A stretch of DNA of 11,967 bases, from NCBI GenBank assembly GCA_007119835.1, contig SKOX01000491.1, forward strand, positions 1 to 11,967. The letters run 5' to 3'. The notes beneath the pieces were generated by a model. That model did no database searches, was not told where the DNA came from, and saw only the letters and a program-made list of their open reading frames with translations. The position numbers and the translations under genes were made by a program. This document shows, one piece after another, positions 6,580 through 11,967 of this stretch. Numbering within the stretch: position 1 is the first letter of the stretch; every line of letters begins with the position of its first letter. This DNA is from Paracoccaceae bacterium. Its GTDB lineage: Bacteria > Pseudomonadota > Alphaproteobacteria > Rhodobacterales > Rhodobacteraceae.

Positions 6580-7619
6580 CACGTCTCGACCTTCATGGCG
6601 CGGGCACGCTTGCGCATCCAGGCATTGGCGACGACGGCGCCGATGGTCAGGCCGCCGACGGCGAACTTGAACCAGTTGGAGTCGATCTGGCTGAGCACCA
6701 TGCCGTTGTCGATCACCCGGATCAGCGTGGCCCCAATCACGCCGCCGAGGATCGAGCCGATGCCGCCGGTGAGGGCGGTGCCGCCGATCACCGCCGCTGC
6801 GACGGCCTGAAGCTCCAGCCCCTCGCCCATCGACGGAAGGGCCGAGCCGATGCGGAGCGTCTGGATCATGCCGGCGAAGCCCGCGAGCATCGAGCAGAGC
6901 ACGAAGCAGGCGATCTTGACCCGCGCTGTCGGGATACCTGTCGCCTGCGCCGCGGGCAGGAAGCCGCCGGTCGCGCGCACCCAGTTGCCAAAGTTCGTTC
7001 GCGACAGGAGCAGTGAGACCAGGATGGCGACGGCGAGGAACCACAGGAACGACATCCGGAAGAGCCCGCCCGGCCCGACGAAGTCGACGAAGAGCCAGGC
7101 CGGGATCTCGTCCATCCGCAGTCGCGGCGGGAAGCCACCCGAGATCACCACCGTCAGCGAGCGCGCCATGAAGAGCATGCCCAGGGTCACGATGAAGCTC
7201 GGGATGCCGAAGCGGATGGTGATCAGCCCGTTCGTCAGCCCGATCAGTGCGCAGAGGCCGAGGCCCGCGCCTATGGCGACCCAGAACGGCCAGCCATCGA
7301 CCATGAGGACGGCCATGGTCATGGGCATGAGCGCGAAGACCGAGCCCACGGAAAGATCGAACTCGCCGCAGATCATCAGCAGCGTCACGCCGATGGCGAC
7401 GAGCGCGACCTCCGGCAGGAGCCCGAACAGGCCGCGCAGGTTGTTGAAGTTGAGGAAGACGCCGTTCGACAGGACCTGGAACGCGCCGATCAGCAGGAAC
7501 AGCAGCACGAGCGCCGCGAGCTCGGGCTTCTCCATCGCGATCTTGACGAGCCGCCAGCGGCCTCGCCGCCGCGCTGGGCGTCCGGGCGCCTCGCCCGACT
7601 GCTGTTCGGTCACGCTCAT
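6579..7619 (-). CDS. Sugar ABC transporter permease (CUT2 family, RbsC/FrcC-like)
   Basis: This 346-residue inner-membrane protein has an Arg-rich cytoplasmic N-terminus (about 1-30) and then roughly 8-10 hydrophobic helices, starting with ALVLLFLLIGAF and including VALVAIGVTLLMICG. Family hallmarks are GEFDLSVGS after the second or third helix, GLTNGLITIRFGIPSFIVTLGM, and GGTALTGGIGSILGGVIGATLI, the conserved loop and helix of BPD_transp_2 permeases. It would form the channel as a homodimer with the single-domain ATPase. The ATG at 7619 has GGAGG five bases upstream. A GC-rich hairpin lies in the 83-bp gap to the binding-protein gene, and translation is coupled to the ATPase through TGATG. 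Confidence 0.92.
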   Translation of the reverse strand: MSVTEQQSGEAPGRPARRRGRWRLVKIAMEKPELAALVLLFLLIGAFQVLSNGVFLNFNNLRGLFGLLPEVALVAIGVTLLMICGEFDLSVGSVFALMPMTMAVLMVDGWPFWVAIGAGLGLCALIGLTNGLITIRFGIPSFIVTLGMLFMARSLTVVISGGFPPRLRMDEIPAWLFVDFVGPGGLFRMSFLWFLAVAILVSLLLSRTNFGNWVRATGGFLPAAQATGIPTARVKIACFVLCSMLAGFAGMIQTLRIGSALPSMGEGLELQAVAAAVIGGTALTGGIGSILGGVIGATLIRVIDNGMVLSQIDSNWFKFAVGGLTIGAVVANAWMRKRARAMKVET

Positions 7620-7641
7620 GCCGGCCTCCCCTCCGCGGGCG

Positions 7642-7657
7642 GGCCGGTGGCCCGGCC
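7642..7657 (-). promoter_or_regulatory. Intercistronic GC hairpin between binding-protein and permease genes
   Basis: A perfect 6-bp stem, GGCCGG-TGGC-CCGGCC, lies in the gap between the binding-protein stop and the permease start. Such hairpins often protect the upstream message and partly attenuate downstream genes, which would raise the binding protein over the membrane components. There is no following T-run, so it is not a clear terminator. Confidence 0.35.
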
Positions 7658-7702
7658 ACGCAAGGCGCGGAGGGCAATGCCCGCCGCGCGCTCATGCCTG
7701 CG

Positions 7703-8680
7703 TCAGCGCAGGCCCTTCTCGGACAGCTCCATGATGGCGTCGGCATCTTCGGGCCGGACGATGCCCTGCCCGGTGTCGATGTCCGCCGGAGACAGGCCGA
7801 AGTTGTGGGCGAGATAGACCTGCATCACCGGCATGAAGCCCTGCATGTAGGGCTGCTGGTCGACCTGGACCTGCACGTAGCCGGCCTGCATCTGCTCCAC
7901 GACCTCCGGCACGAGGTCGAAGCCGCCGAGGAGCACCTCGCCCGGCTCCATTCCGCGATCCTGCAGCACCCGCGCCACCGCGGCGTGCCAGAAGCCGGTA
8001 TCGAAATAGGCCGTCGTGTCCGGGTTGGCGTTCAGGTAGGCGCCGACCCGGTCGGCGGTGATGGCGAGGTCGGTACCGCTGTCGATCCGTTCCCACGTGA
8101 TCTCGCGGTCAGGGTTCTGCTCGGCGTATTCCTCGAGGAAATCCATCACGCCGCCGCCGCGCAGCTCCGACCAGTTCTGGCCCGGGGCCGAAATGCCGAC
8201 GAGCACCTTGATCGGTCCCTCGTCGGGGAAGTGCTCTGACATAGCCTCGGCAAGCGAGTGGCCCGCCGGCCGGAAGCCCTGCCCGACAAAGGCGGCGCGG
8301 GCATTGCCGGATGCGCCCTCGCTATCGTCCACGTTGACGCCGATGACGATCACGCCATCCTCGACCGCGCGCTCGATCACGCCATCGAAGGCGGTGTCGT
8401 CGACGATGGAGGTCAGGAGCGCATGCGGCTCGCGCGCCAGCGCCGCGTCCATGTTGGCCAGTTGCTGCTCGATCGAGCCCTCGGTCTGCGTGAAGATCAT
8501 CTGGCAGTTCGCCTCGATCTTCTCGCAGGCGTCCTGGAAGCCGCGCTGGACCGCCTGCCAGAAGGTGTTCGACGCGGAGGAATGGTGCGTGAACACGATG
8601 TTGAGCGGCTCGTCGCCCCAGGCGGCGGTGCCGGCGAGCAGAGCGGCCGCGATCGTCGTGGTCCTGATCGTCGTCTTCAT
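7703..8680 (-). CDS. Periplasmic sugar-binding protein of the CUT2 ABC transporter (Peripla_BP_4 type)
   Basis: This 325-residue secreted binding protein has a Sec signal peptide at 1-22 (Lys/Arg-containing MKTTIRTTT, then the hydrophobic IAAALLAGTAA, probable cleavage near AWG|DE). The mature protein begins with the ribose-binding-protein-like strand PLNIVFTHHSSASNTFWQAV. It continues with QQLANMDAALAREPHALLTSI, VIVIGVNVDDSE, IKVLVGISAPGQNW, and late GEVLLGGFDLVPEVVEQMQAGYVQVQVDQQPYMQGF, all characteristic of type I sugar-binding proteins. The DQQPYMQG segment is typical of the family's C-terminal lobe. The ligand is probably a monosaccharide, but the pocket residues do not let me name it. 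The ATG at 8680 follows a GGGAGGAG sequence. It lies 38 nt after the dehydratase gene and heads the transporter set. Confidence 0.92.
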   Translation of the reverse strand: MKTTIRTTTIAAALLAGTAAWGDEPLNIVFTHHSSASNTFWQAVQRGFQDACEKIEANCQMIFTQTEGSIEQQLANMDAALAREPHALLTSIVDDTAFDGVIERAVEDGVIVIGVNVDDSEGASGNARAAFVGQGFRPAGHSLAEAMSEHFPDEGPIKVLVGISAPGQNWSELRGGGVMDFLEEYAEQNPDREITWERIDSGTDLAITADRVGAYLNANPDTTAYFDTGFWHAAVARVLQDRGMEPGEVLLGGFDLVPEVVEQMQAGYVQVQVDQQPYMQGFMPVMQVYLAHNFGLSPADIDTGQGIVRPEDADAIMELSEKGLR

Positions 8681-8718
8681 GATGCTCCTCCCTGTGAGCG
8701 GTAAGGGACGGGCCCGGC

Positions 8719-9921
8719 TCAGAGCGAGCTTGCGTCCGAAATCCTGCGGTTAGCGGTAAAGGCCCGATCGAGGTCGGGGTGGAGGTCGAGGCCCAGCCCC
8801 GGCCCCGGCGGCACGGTGATCTCGCCGTTCGTCACCTCCGGCAGCGCGGTGACGAGGTCGCGATACCAGGTCCGGTAGAACGCCCGGACGCTCTCCTGCA
8901 CCAGCGCGTTCGGCGCGTTGAGCGACAGATGCGTCGAGGCGCATAGGACCACCGGCCCGGTGCAGTCGTGCGGCGCCACCGGCAGGTGCCAGGCCTCCGC
9001 CATCGCCGCGATCTTGCGCGCCTCGGAGAGGCCGCCGCACCAGGACAGGTCGAGCATCACGACGCCCGCCGCGCCCGTCTCGAGCAGGTCACGGAAGGCC
9101 CAGCGCGAGGCGAGCGTCTCGGAGGCGCAGATCGGCGCGACCGAGGCCTCGGCGTAACGCTTCAGGCTCGCGAGGCTGTCCATCCGGATCGGGTCCTCGT
9201 GCCAGAACGTCTCGTAGGGCGCGAGCGCGCGGGCGATCTGCATGGCGGGCGGCAGCTGCCACATCGAGTGGAACTCGACCATGATGTCCATCCGGTCGCC
9301 GACGGCCGCCCGGATCTTCTCGAAGGGCTCCAGCGCCGCGCGAAGGTCCGGCCCGTAAATGTAGGCGCCGCGCGACGCTTCCGCGGCCGCGTCGAAAGGC
9401 CAGATCTTCATCGCCGTAATCCCCTCCTCGAGGAGGGAATGCGCGAGGTCATCCGCGCGGTGGAGGAAGGCGTTCAGGTCGTCGTAATCGGCGGCCGAGG
9501 CGAGGCCGTAATTCGCCGTGGTCTGGCCAGTCGCCTTTTTGATGTACTCGGTCCCGGCGCAGGTGTTGTAGGTGCGGATGGAGCGCCGGGTGAACCCGCC
9601 GAGAAGCTGCGCGACCGGCTGGTCGGTCGCCTTGCCCCAGAGATCCCAGAGCGCGATGTCGAAAGCCGAGTTGCCCCGAGTCTCCGCACCCGAGGCCCGG
9701 AAGCCGAGATAGCCGACGAGGTCGGCGGCCAGCCGGTCGATCTCGAGCGGATCGCGCCCGATCACGCGCGGCGCAATCCATTCGTGAACATGCGCCTCGA
9801 CCGTGGCGGCGCCGAAGAAGGTCTCGCCGAGCCCTGTCACCCCCTCGTCGGTGTGGACGAGCAGCCAGAGAATGTTCGGCCGCTCCGCGATCCTCACCGT
9901 CTCAAGCGCCCGGATGCGCAT
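8719..9921 (-). CDS. Mandelate racemase/muconate lactonizing enzyme (enolase superfamily) protein, probable sugar-acid dehydratase
   Basis: This 400-residue enzyme has the enolase-superfamily capping domain (about 1-125) and barrel. Active-site residues can be placed: K172 in AMKIWPFD on the second strand, metal ligands E216 (VEFH), E242 (HEDP) and E268 (SETL), D291 in VVMLDLSWCGG, and H318 in VAPHDCTGP, the usual His-Asp dyad. H218, two residues after the first metal ligand, and APHDCTGPVVL resemble galactonate dehydratase (DFHGR, APHCPLGP), except that the first ligand is Glu. A 2-keto-3-deoxy acid-forming dehydratase is therefore likely; the stereochemistry of the substrate is unknown. The start is ATG 9921, two bases after the gntR stop. 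The frame is open up to 10098, but that part is antisense-like to gntR sequence. It is the first enzyme gene of the operon. Confidence 0.88.
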   Translation of the reverse strand: MRIRALETVRIAERPNILWLLVHTDEGVTGLGETFFGAATVEAHVHEWIAPRVIGRDPLEIDRLAADLVGYLGFRASGAETRGNSAFDIALWDLWGKATDQPVAQLLGGFTRRSIRTYNTCAGTEYIKKATGQTTANYGLASAADYDDLNAFLHRADDLAHSLLEEGITAMKIWPFDAAAEASRGAYIYGPDLRAALEPFEKIRAAVGDRMDIMVEFHSMWQLPPAMQIARALAPYETFWHEDPIRMDSLASLKRYAEASVAPICASETLASRWAFRDLLETGAAGVVMLDLSWCGGLSEARKIAAMAEAWHLPVAPHDCTGPVVLCASTHLSLNAPNALVQESVRAFYRTWYRDLVTALPEVTNGEITVPPGPGLGLDLHPDLDRAFTANRRISDASSL

Positions 9922-9923
9922 GG

Positions 9924-10646
9924 TCAGCCGAGTCCGGCAGCGAGCAGGGCCCGCACGCTCTCGTCGAAATGCCGGTCCATCAGGCGCGCCGCCTCGACCG
10001 GATCGCCTGCTTCGACCGCCCGCGCCAGCGCCATGTGGTTCTCCAGCATCCGCTGGCGGCTTTCGACGGTGGTGCGGCTTCGCCATCCGATCGGCCAAGT
10101 CTGGCGGGTGATCCCGCCGAATGCTCCGACGATCAGCGCGAAGACAGGATTGCGCGAGGCTTCCGCAAGTGCGGCGTGGAACATCAGGTCGTGCTCCATC
10201 ACCGTCTTCGGGTCGTCGGCCGCCGCCAGCATCGCCTTGGCGTGTCCCACGAGCGCGGCCGCCTCGTCCTCTGTCCGGCGCAGGGCAGCGAGCGCCGCGA
10301 TCCGCGCCTCGATCGTCCGGCGCACATCGTAGATCTGCTGGACGCTGATCTGCTCGGTATAGACGCCGTGCTCAATCAGGAGCGAGATCGGCCCATGTTC
10401 CACCTGCCCGACGGTCGCGCGCCGGCCGTTGCCGAGCGCGATGATCCGCATCGCGGCGAGCGACCGGAACGCTTCCCGCACCACCGGCCGCGACACGTTC
10501 AGCGCCTTCGACAGGCTCGCCTCGCTCGGCAGGCGGTCGCCCGGCATGAGTTCGTTCTCGCGGATGTGCCGCGTGATCGCCCGCACGGCCTCCCCGACGA
10601 GCCCGCAACCTGCGTCCTGTTCCCCCGCGCGTTCGGCCGCTTCCAT
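9924..10646 (-). CDS. GntR-family transcriptional regulator, FadR subfamily (FCD domain)
   Basis: This 240-residue regulator has a GntR winged helix at about 16-78 (GDRLPSEASLSKALNVSRPVVREAFRSLAAM), followed by a helical FCD ligand-binding domain at about 105-235. The FCD metal-site residues D153 and H157 (EHDLMFH), H204 (ENHMALARA) and H226 (DRHFDES) are all present. FCD regulators commonly sense sugar acids or other carboxylates and derepress catabolic operons, which fits this neighbourhood: an operon intermediate such as an aldonate is the likely inducer (inference). The gene heads the - strand operon and is divergent from the lactonase gene. A perfect palindrome at 10652-10666 begins 5 bases before its ATG and covers part of the likely ribosome binding site (AGGTG), suggesting autorepression. 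Confidence 0.92.
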   Translation of the reverse strand: MEAAERAGEQDAGCGLVGEAVRAITRHIRENELMPGDRLPSEASLSKALNVSRPVVREAFRSLAAMRIIALGNGRRATVGQVEHGPISLLIEHGVYTEQISVQQIYDVRRTIEARIAALAALRRTEDEAAALVGHAKAMLAAADDPKTVMEHDLMFHAALAEASRNPVFALIVGAFGGITRQTWPIGWRSRTTVESRQRMLENHMALARAVEAGDPVEAARLMDRHFDESVRALLAAGLG

Positions 10647-10651
10647 CCCTC

Positions 10652-10666
10652 ACCTGTATTACAGGT
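10652..10666. promoter_or_regulatory. Putative GntR operator (ACCTGTA-T-TACAGGT)
   Basis: A perfect 7-bp inverted repeat around a central T lies in the 87-bp region between divergent gntR and the lactonase gene. Size and symmetry suit a FadR-type GntR dimer. It begins 5 nt upstream of the gntR start codon, so binding could block both divergent transcripts. Confidence 0.7.
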
Positions 10667-10677
10667 ATGTCTTGAAG

Positions 10678-10696
10678 TGACGCTATCTCTGCGTCA
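10678..10696. promoter_or_regulatory. Second inverted repeat in the divergent promoter region (TGACGC-N7-GCGTCA)
   Basis: A perfect 6-bp inverted repeat with a 7-bp spacer, unrelated in sequence to the 10652-10666 palindrome. It overlaps the candidate -10 of the gntR promoter and could bind another regulator or form a hairpin in the leader of the lactonase mRNA. Confidence 0.4.
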
Positions 10697-10709
10697 TCCT
10701 GCCTGTCAA
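10682..10709 (-). promoter_or_regulatory. Candidate promoter for the gntR-led catabolic operon
   Basis: On the - strand a consensus -35 TTGACA (10704-10709) is followed after 16 bp by GATAGC (10682-10687), a weak -10. Transcription would start near 10675, placing the 15-bp palindrome just downstream of the start site, a classic position for a repressor roadblock. Confidence 0.4.
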
Positions 10710-10733
10710 CGATCTTCTGGCGGAGGCACCGGG

Positions 10734-11618
10734 ATGGATGCGGAACTCGTCCACGACGCGCGGAACATCGTCGGCGAGAGCCTGGTCTGGGACGATCGCC
10801 GGCGTCGCCTCGTCTGGGTCGACATAATCGGCCGCAGCATTCACGCCTTCGAGCCGGAGACGCGGCGGCACGAGATCTGGGAGATCGGCCGGCGCGTCAC
10901 TTCCATCGGGCTGCGCGCCGATGGTGGTGCCATAGTGGGGCTCGAGCGGCACATCGCCTTCTGGGACTGGGAAGGCCCGGTCGAACCGCTCGTGGAGGTC
11001 GAGCCCGACATGCCGCGGAACCGGCTGAACGAGGGCGTCGTCGGGCCGGACGGCGCCTTCTGGGTCGGCACGATGCACAACAACATCGCGGACGACGACA
11101 GCCCGCTCGACATCCCCGAAGCCACGGGCAGCATCTACCGCTACGCTCCGGACGGCAGCCTGAAGCGGATGACGGAGGATCGGTTCGGGATCACCAACAC
11201 CTTCGTGTGGCCGGATGCAGGCACGCTCGTCACGGCCGACACGCTTCAGAATGCCCTCTTCGCCTACCGGATCGAGGAGGGGCGCCTCACCGGGCGCCAC
11301 ACGCTGCTCGCGGGCTTCGAGCGGGGCCTGCCGGACGGCTCCTGCCTCGATGCGGAGGGGCATGTCTGGAACGCCCGGGTCGTCGGCGGCTCGTGCCTTC
11401 TGCGGCTCACACCCGCGGGCGTTATCGCCCGGATCGCGGATCTGCCCTGCTCCTGGCCGACCAGCTGCGCCTTCGGCGGCCCGGGTCTCGGCACGCTGTT
11501 CGTGACATCAGCGCGCTTTACGATGACGAGCGACCATCTCGCCGCCAATCCACAGGAAGGCGGTTTATTCGCCCTTCAAGTGGGCGCGAGCGGTCAGCAA
11601 GCCTACCGCTTCGGGTAG
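10734..11618 (+). CDS. SMP-30/gluconolactonase/LRE family sugar lactonase
   Basis: This 294-residue six-bladed beta-propeller lactone hydrolase opens aldonolactones to aldonic acids with a divalent metal. Family landmarks are GESLVWD (14-20, metal ligand E15), the RNRLNEGVVGPDGAFWVGTM stretch (95-114, with N99), ITNTFVWPD (153-161, metal ligand N155) and LPDGSCLDAEGHVWNARVVGG (199-219, ligand D201). The usual asparagine-glycine after the third blade is N-T here. The start ATG at 10734 has GGAGG (10722-10726) seven bases upstream; an open frame extends to 9969 but is antisense to gntR and not protein-like. The gene diverges from gntR and shares its operator region, so it is probably co-regulated with the operon and hydrolyses the lactone made by the SDR. 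Confidence 0.9.
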   Translation: MDAELVHDARNIVGESLVWDDRRRRLVWVDIIGRSIHAFEPETRRHEIWEIGRRVTSIGLRADGGAIVGLERHIAFWDWEGPVEPLVEVEPDMPRNRLNEGVVGPDGAFWVGTMHNNIADDDSPLDIPEATGSIYRYAPDGSLKRMTEDRFGITNTFVWPDAGTLVTADTLQNALFAYRIEEGRLTGRHTLLAGFERGLPDGSCLDAEGHVWNARVVGGSCLLRLTPAGVIARIADLPCSWPTSCAFGGPGLGTLFVTSARFTMTSDHLAANPQEGGLFALQVGASGQQAYRFG

Positions 11619-11620
11619 GC
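11601..11620 (+). terminator. Hairpin at the lactonase stop codon, possible terminator
   Basis: GCCTACC-GCTTCG-GGTAGGC forms a perfect 7-bp stem containing the TAG stop, followed at once by the self-complementary GGCTCGGCCGAGCC (11618-11631). No T-run follows, so it would be a weak intrinsic terminator or an mRNA 3'-end protector. Confidence 0.4.
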
Positions 11621-11631
11621 TCGGCCGAGCC

Positions 11632-11919
11632 GCCAAAACAGCTGGCTCGAGCGCTTTAACCGGAAGCATAGCTCGCTCCAGCCGCTCCGTACTGCGCGCG
11701 CGTTGTGATCCGACTGACGTTGTCCATCGCCTGCGGCCATCTCCTCGCCCCAGGACCCGAAGATCGTCTGCAGTGCCCAAGGCGACTGGATGAATGGCGG
11801 CAAACAGGATGTTGCAGAGCAGCATTCTGAGTCTAAGCGAATGACCGGTAATGGGATGTGCCGGCTGCTTCCCCACCGGGTTAGCCTTACCGGGCGAACT
11901 CGCAGTCAGGAGAAGCAGG
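11632..11919. other. Intergenic stretch with no recognised gene
   Basis: Frames crossing this segment (for example on the - strand from 11876 or 11803) lack recognisable motifs and run into the antisense of the lactonase gene, so I do not call them. GC content appears somewhat lower and less codon-structured than in the flanking genes. I see no tRNA, insertion-sequence end or repeat. Confidence 0.45.
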
Positions 11920-11967
11920 ATGCCCGAGAAACGAAATGAAGACCTCGCCGACCTCTCGGTGATCGGC
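11920..11967 (+). CDS. 5' end of an unidentified gene running off the window
   Basis: ATG at 11920 follows AGGAG (11908-11912) with seven bases of spacing. The 16 codons read MPEKRNEDLADLSVIG with no stop. The ribosome binding site is convincing, but the fragment is too short to identify. It is on the same strand as the lactonase gene but separated by about 300 bp, so it is probably an independent unit. Confidence 0.5.
   Translation, partial: MPEKRNEDLADLSVIG

Noticed and set aside
6580..7746. Extension of the ABC ATPase frame upstream to 7746
   Set aside because: It is an alternate frame across the permease gene with Arg/Gly/Pro/His-rich composition; the permease frame has clear membrane helices and family motifs.
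8968..10332. 454-residue open frame on the + strand
   Set aside because: It is antisense to the dehydratase and gntR genes. Long shadow frames are common in GC-rich DNA, and its composition is Arg/Gly/Val/Glu-rich without motifs.
9969..10733. Extension of the lactonase frame upstream to 9969
   Set aside because: The segment is antisense to the GntR gene, lacks homology to SMP-30 proteins, and a good GGAGG sits directly before the ATG at 10734.
11565..11876. 103-residue - strand frame near the right edge
   Set aside because: It overlaps the lactonase 3' end and its hairpin, has no good ribosome binding site that I can see, and no recognisable motifs.
1..11967. CRISPR array, tRNA, rRNA or insertion sequence
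   Set aside because: No regularly spaced identical repeats, no tRNA-like TTCGA arm with a matching acceptor stem, no rRNA segments and no transposase motifs were seen on either strand. The only spaced repeats are the three hipBA operators and the hipB tail units.

Overview
The window is GC-rich with dense, often overlapping genes. The families present (a FrcBCA-like CUT2 sugar ABC transporter, a FadR-type GntR regulator, enolase-superfamily and UxuA dehydratases, SMP-30 lactonase) suggest an alphaproteobacterium, perhaps Rhodobacterales or Rhizobiales. That placement is inference: no rRNA or other marker gene is present.

Left part (1-2900): an accessory, scarred region. Positions 1-482 hold the broken 3' end of a family-5 (peptide/nickel type) solute-binding protein gene on the + strand. 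A hipB-hipA toxin-antitoxin pair follows on the - strand (2488 to 565) with an 8-bp gene overlap. Upstream of hipB are three copies of the inverted repeat TCACC-N6-GGTGA, spaced 50 and 49 bp apart, which look like HipB operators. HipB carries a tail of about six degenerate pentapeptide repeats. Positions 2605-2899 hold no convincing gene, only a weak cobalamin-riboswitch-like stretch on the + strand.

Centre and right (2900-10646, - strand): one long catabolic operon, read right to left: GntR regulator, enolase-superfamily sugar-acid dehydratase, sugar-binding protein, permease, ATPase, short-chain dehydrogenase, aldose-1-epimerase, UxuA-type mannonate dehydratase. Most gaps are 11 nt or less or are TGATG overlaps, apart from 38 nt and 83 nt on either side of the binding-protein gene. 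A divergent SMP-30/gluconolactonase gene (10734-11618, +) shares an 87-bp intergenic region with gntR. That region holds a perfect 15-bp palindrome, the likely GntR operator, plus a second inverted repeat.

Together the genes suggest import of a monosaccharide, anomer interconversion, NAD(P)-dependent oxidation to a lactone (or reduction of a keto-uronate), lactone hydrolysis, and dehydration to a 2-keto-3-deoxy sugar acid. The substrate cannot be named from sequence. Two unrelated sugar-acid dehydratases occur in one operon, while no KDG kinase or aldolase is in the window. The last operon gene, uxuA, has about 40 extra C-terminal residues unlike the family, so a rearrangement junction probably lies near 3022. 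The hipBA module therefore sits between two damaged gene ends.

The right edge (11619-11967) has about 300 bp with no recognised gene and then the first 16 codons of an unidentified + strand gene.
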